DNA from: Blastobasis lacticolella
Taxonomy: Eukaryota; Arthropoda; Insecta; Lepidoptera; Blastobasidae
Assembly: GCA_905147135.1 (NCBI GenBank)
Contig: LR990050.1
Span: 6,088,501 to 6,152,500 of the forward strand
DNA length: 64,000 bases
Reading direction: 5' to 3'
This document shows positions 40,701 to 52,700 of the stretch, in pieces; position 1 is the first letter of the stretch, and every line of letters starts with the position of its first letter. Made by a program: the position numbers and the translations under genes. The notes beneath the pieces were generated by a model, which made no database searches, had not been told where the DNA came from, and saw only the letters and a program-made list of their open reading frames with translations.

Positions 40701-43700
40701 AAATCAAAATTCGTCATTAATATTTCTGCCCGGCCGGGAATCGAACCCGGGACCTCTTGCGTGACGACTGGCATGTTGACCACTGAACCACTCAGGTCGT
40801 GAGGATTGAGTGCCGCGTTCACATTATGTCTGAATTTTTACCGCAATTTCGTTCGCGCAGAAATCCATGAAATCCACACAAGCTACATCCAATGCCCAAG
40901 GTGGAATCAATCACCATCAAAATCGGTGCAGAGGTTTACTGTCAAAGCCCAACAGAGAGTTAGATGACGGTAGTTACCTGGACACGCTGTCTGTTTCTAT
41001 TGAGAAGATTTCCCTAACCTAATAAACATATCGCAGAGTAAAAATTTAAATAGCAAAGAAGGACCGGCAGAAATGTATGGACCCCAGCCTATATGACCAA
41101 TAACGTTGAGCAATATGTCATTGGAAAGGATTTTTAATTTTCCACAACTTTTACTATGGCGACAACTTTCGAATATTTGTGGGAAAAGTTATGGTCAATT
41201 AAAATAAATTTCATTTGATCGGCTCTAATGTCAAGTCCCATATTTCTGTAAATTGGGTTAAGTCTCATGAGAGATATCGCGGATAAGATCGAAGAGGCAT
41301 GGCTGCGCTGGTTTAGTCACGTATTGCGTAAGCCCCAGAGATACGTGGGAAATAGGTGCCTAAACCTGCCTGTATCTGGAAATACAGCTAGGTATGAGTC
41401 TTTTTAAATGACAATACAAATTTTTCCACAACGATTTGAGACTTGCCTCCCTAGTAAAAGATGTAGTAAATGAAAAATCTTTTATAATGACATATCGCTC
41501 AACGTTATTGGTCATAAATGCCGAATTTTCCAGTACAAAATCAAGTATTTTTAATTGACCATAACTTTTTTACCACAGCGATTCGAGAGTTGTCGCCATA
41601 GTCAATGTTGTAGAAAATGAGAAATCCTTTCCAATGAGATATAGCTTAACGTTATTGATCATAATGATCACATAGGCTAGGTTGTCTGGACCCCTTTACC
41701 CTTATCTCAACAAAGTAATGCTCATATTTCTTCTGAGTAAAAAAAGACGCACGTATAAAGAATGCATGCGAATTCGGGCGTCTTTTTTTTACTCTCTGTA
41801 GAAACTAGGCATTGCAATGTTTAAGTGTGAATTTACTAGTTTATATACAGGTCAATTTATTCTTGATACCAAGGGTTATAGATGCGCTAACAAACATATT
41901 TTTAGTCTTGTTACTATGACACCAACCGCAAAAAATCAGGTATTGTAAAAGTTGTTTGTTATGACCAGCGCATGCATGCCCATTAGTATCAAAAATTCAT
42001 AATTTAAAGTCACCTGTATAAACTTTTACCCCTTACTTTTTACCTTTATAATCGACCCTAACCGACTGATGTCAGCAAACCCTTGACAAAGTCCATTTAT
42101 TATTCAAATATATACAAACTGATGAACCGATTTTAATTAAGCAAAGCTTCCATCTTGATTAAACTGGTTTAGAATCTAGACAACAGCATCGAAATCGGTC
42201 CAAAAAAGATTAAGTATTATTTATGTCGGGTTTAAAAAATAGATGGCGCTGTGTTTTAAAAACATAAAAGACGCGCAGATATACAGCATTGTGTCGTTCA
42301 AAGGTACCGCTACTCGAATTTTGCACCACCAAGCACAAAGTACAGTATTATAGGTTAGGAGAGTAATGAATATTGGGTAAACTCAATTTATTAGTATATG
42401 TAGAGACTGTTTCGCATATTGCTTGTACGACTATCTCAATGTATCGCGTCGAGCTTTCATTCATAAAACTAGGTCAGCCAGTTTTCAATGATTAATTAAA
42501 CGTACCTTACTTACCTACCTGTAGCAGGGAAACCGCTTGATTTTCAATGGTCTGTTTAAGTAGGTACTGCTGACAACTAAATCAGTTTTCTTTTCGATAC
42601 TATTTTAGTGCCTATTTGGGCGCCTACTTTTATTCCTTGTCATCGACTTCATTTAATTTTTATATCAACATCATCATCTTTTGCGTTAAGTCCCGGATGC
42701 GCCCTCGGGCGGCACGCGAGGGCCCAGGGTCCTCATTTAATACTTAAATATGCTTACTTAAAGTTTACTTGTTGTACTGTTGAACTCTGAAATCGCGGAA
42801 AAGAGTACTACCTAGTTGTAGGTAAAGGTAGCCTCATAAGTTATAGTCCTTGGTTTTATAGGTAGTGAATATCTAATTTAGGTGTAATAGAATCGCGCAA
42901 GGCGATTGATTTGCTTTTACATATTTTAAGTATAAATTAGTAGATAAGTACAGACAGGACATTACAAACGCTCCGCGGAAATGTGCGACAGCAGATAAAT
43001 ATAATACTCTAAAGCAGCGACTTAATAAGAAAATATCCTGTACCAGGCAGCATAACCTAACCAGAAACATTTTTCACAACTACCCACAATACGAGTATCT
43101 ACGGCTGCACAACACCGCCATAAATAGTGGCGGTAGTAACTCAGCCCGCGGCTTGCACAATAAATTATCCGATTCCAACTACGTGATGCCACGTCCACAC
43201 TTCCCGCGGTATTGAACATAGATAATGCGTACGGGATAGGGCAGCCTCCAGTCAATTTGGAAATTGTTTTCCATTCAGTAGGAGGTAGGCTGGCCAGCTG
43301 TCCTTTATTTTACTGGACGTCCCGCTTCTGAGTTATGTACATTAGTTGAATGCTAACTAATGCTCTACCGTGACCGTGACCGATGACAGCCGTGTGGTGT
43401 CCGACAAAGTAGAATAGCACCAACCCGTTACACTCGTGTATGTCGTAAAAGTTGACTCAAGTTTTCGAGGCAAAAGATCTAGAGCCTCCGTAGAGTAAAG
43501 AATTTTTTAATTATAAAAATATAGTCCCAATTACACAGACTTTGTAGAAAAAAGTGATTAAATTAATATTATAAGTGCTATTAATTATTAATTTTGTGAA
43601 ATGTGTGAAATATGCTTATATACCTACTAATTTAATATTTGTATGCCCAAAATAGGGCTAGACATAGAGAGACATTCAACTTTCTAACAACTAAGTTATG

Positions 43701-46700
43701 TATACACACCTATGTTACAAATAAATGACTTTGAACTTTAGGCTGGAAAATGGGCAGCAGCGTTTTGCATTGTTATATTTATAACACTACGATCTTCAAA
43801 CCCGCCTGCCGAGCGTGGAGACTATGGCAATTACCTCCCCTTTCTTGGGAGAGGTCCTAAGTCCTGCTGTGGTTGTTATAGGCTGTGATGATGAACCGAT
43901 GCTCTTACGTTGAGGGAAAACATTTTTTTTTATTCCACTAAGGTGGCAAACAAGCTTGCGGCCTGCCTGATGGTAAGTAGTCACCGCAGCCTATGGACGT
44001 TTGCAATACTAGGGGCATCATCCACGCGTTGCCGACCCTGGAAAAACCTTTCAACCCCTTTCTTGAAAGACTTCTTGAACATCGCGATGAAACCTGTACA
44101 TTCGGGCGACTGAATGTAATATCTGATCCGAGTGCTATTGTTTTTTATGTAGATCAGATTGGTGTCTTTGTTGTATTAAGTGTTTCTTTCTTTCATTTTT
44201 CATAACAAACTCTTGTCATGTACCTATACTTTTCTTAAATCCTGTAATTTTAGATCACATTCGCACAGGGTTGGTCACCCTAGTAGGCAGGTAGCGGGGT
44301 ACGCGACTTGGGCGGTGAGTAAATCTTTTTTATGTAAGTAGGTAGGTAAGGGCGTAATTTATTCCAGTAGTGATCTCAGTGATAAACCAGGCGGTGGAAG
44401 TAGATATTTGTGGCGGTAGTGTGCAGGTTATTAGCGATGAGCAGTCGAAAATAATAAAGTATAAATAAAAAATAATAAATAAAGTGACTGTGAAGTAGTG
44501 TCCGTCCGAAGGTCAATTTCTGGCCGAAGCCGAAGCCGATTAACAGAATAGAATAGAAATATTTATTTGTCTAAAAATTAACAGGTTTGTATCCAATATA
44601 TTTTTAGATTATTCATTATTACAGACAAAATGGTCCATGACTCAGCGTTTGGGTGCAGGTAGAACCCACTCCCGCTAGTATTCTGTCATGGCCAGACTTA
44701 AGACTAAAAATAACAAGGTAAAGTTCGCCACAATCTGCGGCCGAAGTCTTAAAAGCTCTAAGAAATTTTGTTTAAGATTGGCTACAGCTTTATTTGAAGT
44801 TTTATTGGCTTGGCATATTTAACTTTTATTGGCATATATTGACTGTATAATATAAAAAGGTAATTTAAATTATCTCTAGAAGTTGATAAAGTCTAGAAGT
44901 CGATAAAAGAAATCGAATTGCAATTTATTTGTCAAAAATAATAAACACCATCTTCAGCGAAACTTTCTGCTTCGGCCCGAAACCTGGCCATAGGTGGTAT
45001 TTTTGGCCGAAGTTGACCGAAATAGCTATGTATTTCCTGTGATCAATAAACTATTAAATAAATAAACAGAAAACGCAGCTCCTCTTCTGGTCCTTTGAGG
45101 AATTCGTGCTATATTCCAATCTGCCGGGCACCCCATGGCTTAATAATACCACACTAAATTCTGCAAACAATGTAGACACAACACAACCAATAAAAATAAA
45201 AATGTTAGTTATGATATCTACCTAATTAGCAGGTAGTTAGGTAGGTTTCATTATTAAATAGGTACTCATCAAGCTGATTACTGATTAGACAATCTAAGGC
45301 AAGGATGGCGAATCTCTTTTGGCGAACGTACCGTAGTATCTATACATACTATAAAACAAAGTCGCTTCCCGCCATCCGTCCTGACGTATCTATGTACGCG
45401 TATGTTTAAACTACGCAGCGGATTTTAATGCGGTTTTCAACAATCGATACAGTGGTTCATGAGGTAGGCTTATAATTACTATGGTCTAATATTGGCATTT
45501 TGAGTCATTATTGCAGACTTTATAATTCAATAAATTTCGGCTCTTTCTTTTTCGATATTTTTTTGAATCCATATTGAACTACATTGAAAGTGTTTCAGGC
45601 ACGCCAGCCACGAAATTTTTAAGGCCTAAGGCCTCCGTAGACTGTTACGGTAGCCACCTAGGAACTGCTTAATGCAGTTCATAAATTAAACTTTTTTTAA
45701 TATTAGACATAACAGGCATTTGACCGCCATCTCACCAGTTGGTAAGTGACGATGCGGCCGAAGATGAAGCATGCCCGTCTTGGAACAGCCTATTCACTCT
45801 AGCCTTGAAGGCAGCCAGATTATATTGATCAGGGAACACACTCGCAGGCAACGCGTTCCATTCCTTAGCCGTACGCATTATAAAGGTCGAGCCAAAGCGG
45901 TTCGTGCGTATAGCTGGAAGATCCATGACATAAGGATGAAGCGCTCGCCCGGATCGCGTCTCCCAAAGGCGAAAAGGGTCTGGCGGAATGAGGTCGTGCA
46001 GTTGCTTCACACACTCTCCGAAATGTATTCTGTAGAAGACCGACAGACGCGCAACCCTACGCCGATGTTCGAGGCTCTGCAGCCTAGCTTCAATCTTAAT
46101 CTCTCTCTAATCAAATTAAACTGCAGACACATACACACACAGTTTTCTGTTGATTTATTGCCACTATCTCCAAACTAGATTAATTCTTATTTTAAAGGCA
46201 GAAGAACACAGGTCACCATGAGGTAAGTGATGACCGCCGCCACCAAGTGGACATCTGTTAAACCAAGGAGATCGCGAATGTGTTGCTAACTTCTGATTAA
46301 AAAGGCTTGATTAGCCCCATTATCTTTTTTATAATCTTTCATCATCACCGCCTGACTCTCCCTCGAAAGAGGTCTCTCCACCATAATCTCCAAAATAATT
46401 GCCATTCTTGGCAGGCGGGTTGGAAATCGCAGTGTTACAAATATTACAATGAAAAACGCTGCTGTCCATTTTCCAGCCTGTTGTTCCAGAAGTTTTGCCT
46501 TGAAAGCTTTAGTCGCCTTGAACTCTGCCAGACACCACACGACCACTTTTTAATCTTTATTGCTCGGAGATAACGCTGTAGAAAGATCATTCCATAGAAT
46601 GGTTGAAAACGTAACCGCAACATACTCAGGTAAATTGTGGTAGGCCGGAATAGGGTAAATTCTCCACGCTGAAGCTAAACGTAAACTATGATGGTCTACT

Positions 46701-49700
46701 GATGAGTTTTATGGGTTTTACAATAATAAACACTTACCGTCACTGTATGGCAATCGACTCCCAAGACTGTTCATTTAAGTGTCATATCCTCAGCAAAAGA
46801 CCTTGGTCAACCACGCTTCGCCAACGGTATTAGGAGGCACATCTAACAAGTGGCAAGCTCGTTACAGTGCCGAATTACGACTAACCTCAAATCACGAAAC
46901 GGTCACCCATCCAGTTCCCGTATTCTGCGAACGTTGCTTAACCTCGATCGGTCTCACAAGCAGATTGCCACTACACCAATACAGCTAGGTTTACGATGTC
47001 TAACGAATCCTATCTCCTTCCCCAGAGCCACCGCGGCTCCTCGCCTGCGATCCGCACCTTCGCTCCAGACGGGCGGACGCTCGAGGCTGGCGGCGTAGGG
47101 CTCCCGCGGTCACCGTCGCCGCTCCGCGCCGCGTCCCTGGACGTCCGCGCCGCCCCCATGGCGCATGGATCCCTCGCGTCTCTGGCGGACTCAGTTACGC
47201 CATCGAGCCCACGGAACCTGCCGCCGCGGTGCCTTTCGCCGTTGCTGATGCCGCCCAGGTAATATAACGCACTCATGTAGGACGATATTATGCAGATATA
47301 TGTAAGGAAGGTAGCATCACAACCTATCCAACACAATTATGAGATAACTATGAATGCGTGTACAACCGGAGACAGTCCAAATATAGGGTAGGTTGAGGTG
47401 CTCGTACTAGACACACAACACCCAGTTACCAGCCCACGGGTTGCGTCGTAGTCGTTGCGTCGTAGCGGCAGTTGATACAATCCAGGAGCCCTATTTTAGA
47501 ACCGCTCGCATCTGTGCGAGCGCTCGCGTGCGCTACCTGTCACTTTCACATTCGTGGTAATTGCCAGAGATAGAATAACAGGCGTTAGAAGGCGAGCGAT
47601 CGCATGGATGCGAGCGGTACAAAAATACGGCTCCTATATGCAAATAACGCATTATGTTCTAGTCTTCTGGAATCGCTGTGGAATACTGTTGTTGGTTACA
47701 TGTATAATAAAAACATGCAAACAGTGCATCCTTTCTGTCACACCGTCAGAGGTAGGGTGTCAAACCTCACCTGGGGTGGCTACAAATCATGGCTACTTCA
47801 ACCGGTAGACTACAGTAGAATTATCTGTGTGTCACAAACATACAGTTTACACACACATAGATAATTTTGCCTAAGTTCTAAAAGCAGCGCCTATAGTCGC
47901 AAAATATTTAGCCACTTCACATCATAATAAACCATCCCTCCATATCACGCTCACGTTATCCCATTTCATTTAGGCGCCCTTTAAAACTCATAAAGCTATC
48001 TCTCACGGGTCGTCATGCCTTGGAGGCAGTGGACAGGTGTACGGACGGACGGACCAAACTAATTACAAGGGTCCCTGTGTAGTTTACCCGCGTTACGCCA
48101 TACGCCCGCCTGGACATGTACGCCTTGTAAAAGTAACCCTCACATACCCTTCAGAAACTTAGACTTTCAGCCGTTAGTCAGGGGTCCGTGTACTTCCAGT
48201 TACTTAACCAAGCGATTAGGGGTCACCTTCGGCGTGTAGCAAGTACCTTCATAAATTAGCATACCGTTTCAAGAGGGATTTTTACTAATGGGTACTTATG
48301 TTATCTATGTCGCAGCCAACTGGTTAAATCAGCCATTTAATTAGAAGGCTAGTCCGTTAATCATACGCCGGCATTTAATCAAATGACTAAATTATAACCA
48401 GCCAAGTTGTTGAATGTAACGTTTAACTACTTGGCTGAACGTTATTTAGCCGTTTTGTTAAAGGGTATACAGATGGTTAAATTCAATGATAAACTTTATT
48501 TAAGATAAAAAATAATGAATTAATAAATATCACTTTTATTTAATAAAATTATTAGTGGCAAGATATTCAATAAGTAGGTATACAATTAATTGTATTGCGA
48601 GTAGGTACCTATAACCGTATTGAACTAAGTAAAAATATTTAATGAAACTTTAAATTTATAACTTATTTACTACTTGTAACTGTTGTTTTTTTTTTATTAA
48701 TAATAGGCTTGCATTTGACCTCAACTTACCTGATGGAAGCGAGTGAGTGGTAACTATGTAGTAGGAACAATAGCAACAGTGCACTATAGTCCTATCTTAT
48801 AATATTAAATATAAAATGACACGAAAGTTTGGCATTTGTTTCTAATTAAAGGTAAGTATAAAAATAAAATGAACACACGTAAAGAATTAAGATAACTTAA
48901 TATGTTCATTTTCTTTTAAGTAAGAATACTTAAAGTTATCTAAATTCTTACTTAAAAGCATGTACCACATTTTAAATTTAGTTAAAACGACGAGCTTGCT
49001 GTGCGAGCTGTCTGACGCCAGATTTGTTTTGGTGACTACCAGCGCAGCAGTAGATAAAATGTTAACTAAATTTAAATCACCTGCCTGATTTTACTTCAGC
49101 CGTCTCCGAATGGCTGCCTTTAATAAGCCAACTAGTTAAACGTTGAGTAAAGATAGTAAACTCAGCAATCGGCCTAGTCATTCAATTGAATGACGGCGTT
49201 TCATCAACGGACTAGCCTTCTCATTAAATGGCTGATTTAACCAGATGGCTGCGACATCTACATTACATTAAAATAGGGAGGAAATAGGAACCTATTCTTT
49301 TCTGAGAACGGAGTAGGAGATAGTGAAAAATGGAAAACCTTTTCTTTTGTGTAGGTTATACGACCTGAGTGGTTCAGTTGGCTACTTTGAGGATTGAGGT
49401 CCCGGGTTCGATTCCCGGCAGAGCAAAAATATAAATAATGAATTTTAATTCTGTCTGAAGGTCTGGATTTAGTGTGTATAATTGACGTCAACACCAGGGG
49501 CGTCATCAATGCGTTACGTAAGCACCTCAAATGAGACATCTATCATACCTCCTAATGGATTCCAATGCGTAGTCCAAAAAAAGGAAACATCGGCTGGGGC
49601 TTATTCCACGTCAGAAAAGTGCGTTCTTTCGAACTGTCGCGTGAACACCAGCAAAGAGTTTACATTATGTGGATCAGCACCCAGCCTGCGGCGGGTAGTG

Positions 49701-52700
49701 CGACCCTGCGGGAAGTGTTCAAGAAAGAACTAGTACACTGACAATCCAGTTAATAAAAAAGCATCCATAAAATGAAACTCTCTTTCCAGGCGGATAGACC
49801 GAAGCAACTCGCTCGTAGAAAGCAGCAGTGGGCTGGGACCCCTAAGCCCTGGCGCAGGCACCATAAGCGCCTTGGGGGCGCTACAACCGGACCTCTACAC
49901 GAAGCGAGAGGCGCCCCTAGTGATCGAACTTGAGGGGGTGGGCCCCTCCCTTGGCAGAATCCACTTGCGCCTCAAGTACGACTTCGACAGATCCGATTTG
50001 GAAGTGCATCTTATTGAAGGTGAGTTTCGTTTGGTCGTAAGCAGGAAGAAATGACATTAAAAAGAATCAGGGTAGATCCGTGACCGCTCCGACAAGATAG
50101 CTAGTTGAATTAATCTGAAAGGTGAATAGGGACGATTAGGCAAACGTAGCGTAAGACTATGTGGCTGCCTAAATGGGGCGACCATCTGCATAAAACCGCA
50201 GGCAGTGACCTGGATGCATAAAACTGAAGATCGATCTACGTTACTCCCTATATTGACCGACTCCAATTGGCTAAGTCACCACACGGCGGCAGTCTTTCTA
50301 CTTGCTATATTTTGTATAATTTATATGTCATAAGACCGGCATTTTTATTCTTTTTATACAAACCTTGTCCTGACAATTATTTATTTAGTAAAATTATATT
50401 ATATATTATTATATTGTTACGAAACAAAAACCCATTAGACAAATAGGTGCAGTCATTTTGGATTTTTGCGCGAACATACATTCTGTAAATGATTTTTATT
50501 TATATAGATTGGCCCAAATAAAGATTGCCCATCTAACATACACCCAACCTATTCACAGCGCACGACCTGGCTGGCTACGAGGCTGGTGGATTCAACGACC
50601 CATACGTTCGCGTAACCCTGCTTCCCGAGGTGGACACCCGCGTTCGCCAGACGCCAGTACACCGTAATGAGGCGAATCCGTTCTTCGACCAGCACTTCAA
50701 GTTCCCCGTCTCACATGACGAGCTCAACGACAAGACGCTGCTGCTACAGGTGTTCGATTATGACAGGTGGGTGGTGAAGCTTGGAAGACCTAAAGATATT
50801 ATAAGAAAGTCATTATAAGACAGGTGAAGGGCTCAACAGACCCTGTAAGATAGTTTAGGTTTCAAAAAATTCAAATGAAAAGGGAACAAGTAATTGCAAT
50901 GATTGAGTTGTCCTCGATCTTGCCCCTCACACCAAGACTGCCACGGATGTATTCATTATGTACTCGAACGGGCCGTGTAACTCCGCACATCCAGCGAAGC
51001 ATTTTTAATTCGTTGGCGTGGAGTTCGCGAACGTGTCTCGCAGCCATGAACATCACAGGTCTAATTATACTCTTGTATATAAGCCCTTTGAGCTTGACAG
51101 GGATTTTACGGTCACAGATGAATGCCGTGAGTTGCCGCCATTTGGCCCAAGCTACAGAGATTCGGTACAACATCTTGTACCTACTCGATGGCGTAGGATA
51201 TTCTCCGGAGACCTCACTGTCTATTAGCAGACAAGTTAGCGATCACAATTACACTACAAGAACTGCTGTAGCTAAGGGGAACGGGGTACTCTACCATAGA
51301 ATATTATCTAATACTATACACCTGTACCTACCTACCCCACTCTGCCGAACACACGGCTTAGGGTGGGTTGCTTGGACGAGGTTGGAGGTCGTGTTGAAAC
51401 AACACACCAGTAAATGCTACTGAAGACTGTGCATCACAATACACACCCGTGAGTGCAAAACTGTTGGTACTCCAATCCTTCGGTGCTTCGGTGCAGCATG
51501 ACGGGCCTTTTCGCGCGCGAATAAACTCTAGCTAGGTCTTTCGATTTGCATTAAAGTAAGCCAGACACAAAGTTATGAACCCGTCATGCTGCGCAGGCAG
51601 GTCATTGCAAGCCCTATCTCCTTCACAGGTTCTCACGCAACGAAGTGATGGGTTCAGCGCGTGTACCCCTAGCTCGTGTGGAAGTAGCCGGCGGCGCAGA
51701 GGTATGGGCGGAGCTCTGCCGCGAGCGTCGCCCCCCAGAAGAGCTGCAAGAGCTGTTGCTATCTCTCTCTTACCTGCCGTCGGCTGAGAGGTTGACTGTC
51801 GTCGTGCTGAAGGCGCGGAATCTGCTGCCGCCGCAGGAGGGAAAGGATGCACTCGGTAAGTTGTAGTTCTCGCTTCATCATCTCAGCCGCAGGACACCCA
51901 CTGCTGCTTCGGAATCGTGGTTCTACTTCTCTGTACCACTAATGGGTCAACAGAAAGACGTGGTCCCACCGGAGACACGTTTCATTGTTTGGTGCGCTAT
52001 GGCTTTCCACACCAATCGATTCTATGCCTCTTGGATCCATCGGCTCCCTACGACCATAAAATAGGATGTTGCGAGGATAAGGAGGCTTCTACATCGCGAT
52101 TGCAGTAGATACGTGGTCGCCACTCTTAAACCTTTCCGCCCCATCGCCCGCCTCACTGTTGCTGTTCTAAAACATGTCGTTCGCTTTAGTTTGCTATAAA
52201 AAATGCCAAATTACTAAAGATACGGAGGCTCTCTCGAGGAAGATATCTCTCTCCTCCATTTAACCCTATATTTTCTTTGGACGGCTTCTGCATCCCCGTT
52301 CATATTGCTCACATTGTAATTGAGAATCCCATATTAATGATACCTTGGATGGAATTTTTATGATGCTGGTCATCCATACTTGATTACTTATAATGATTAT
52401 TAACCTTTTACCCACTGTAGTGTTGAGAAATTTCCAAATTGGCTTTCCAGATGTATATGTGAAGGTGTACCTTCTGGTGAACGGGAAACGTGTAAAGAAG
52501 AAGAAGACCAATCGCAAGGAGATCAACAGCCCCGTGTGGAATGAGGCGCTTTCCTTCAGCCTGCCCTCCGCCAACTTGCAGGAGGCTTCCATTGAGGTAT
52601 GGAAAATTGATTTTGTCAGATACTCGAGCGAAAAGTTTTATGAAAAGAATTCTGCTGTACGGCAGATATATAGATACCGTCCGTCCATCCGAGCTGGGAC

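Larger units (their letters stand above)
43326..44130 (+). mobile_element. SINE A broken by nested insertions
   Basis: Three pieces of one SINE A: 43326-43380 (GAGTTATGTACATTAGTTGA), 43893-43920 (ACCGATGCTCTTACGTTGAG) and 44086-44130 (CGATGAAACCTGTACATTCG). The gaps hold a SINE B (43385-43892, itself interrupted) and a repeat-E copy (43921-44085). Confidence 0.75.
35728..47025 (+). other. Syt12: Synaptotagmin intron 2
   Basis: 11.3 kb, the largest intron and the most repeat-dense part of the window. It holds decayed copies of exon 2, SINEs of three families, a foldback element broken by an RTE fragment, a nested insertion at 43.3-44.1 kb and a LINE C-terminus. 36120-37120, 38000-39200, 39600-40530 and 41800-43300 show nothing recognisable. 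Confidence 0.65.
47259..49789 (+). other. Syt12: Synaptotagmin intron 3
   Basis: 2.5 kb. Occupied mainly by a 145-bp inverted-repeat element (47489-47632), a 949-bp element with long inverted repeats (48308-49256) and a SINE G head (49352-49470). 47860-48300 has nothing recognisable. Confidence 0.65.

Noticed and set aside
44508..45022. GGCCGAAG-rich flanks suggesting another inverted-repeat element
   Set aside because: The arms pair only over short blocks with shifts; too weak to call boundaries.
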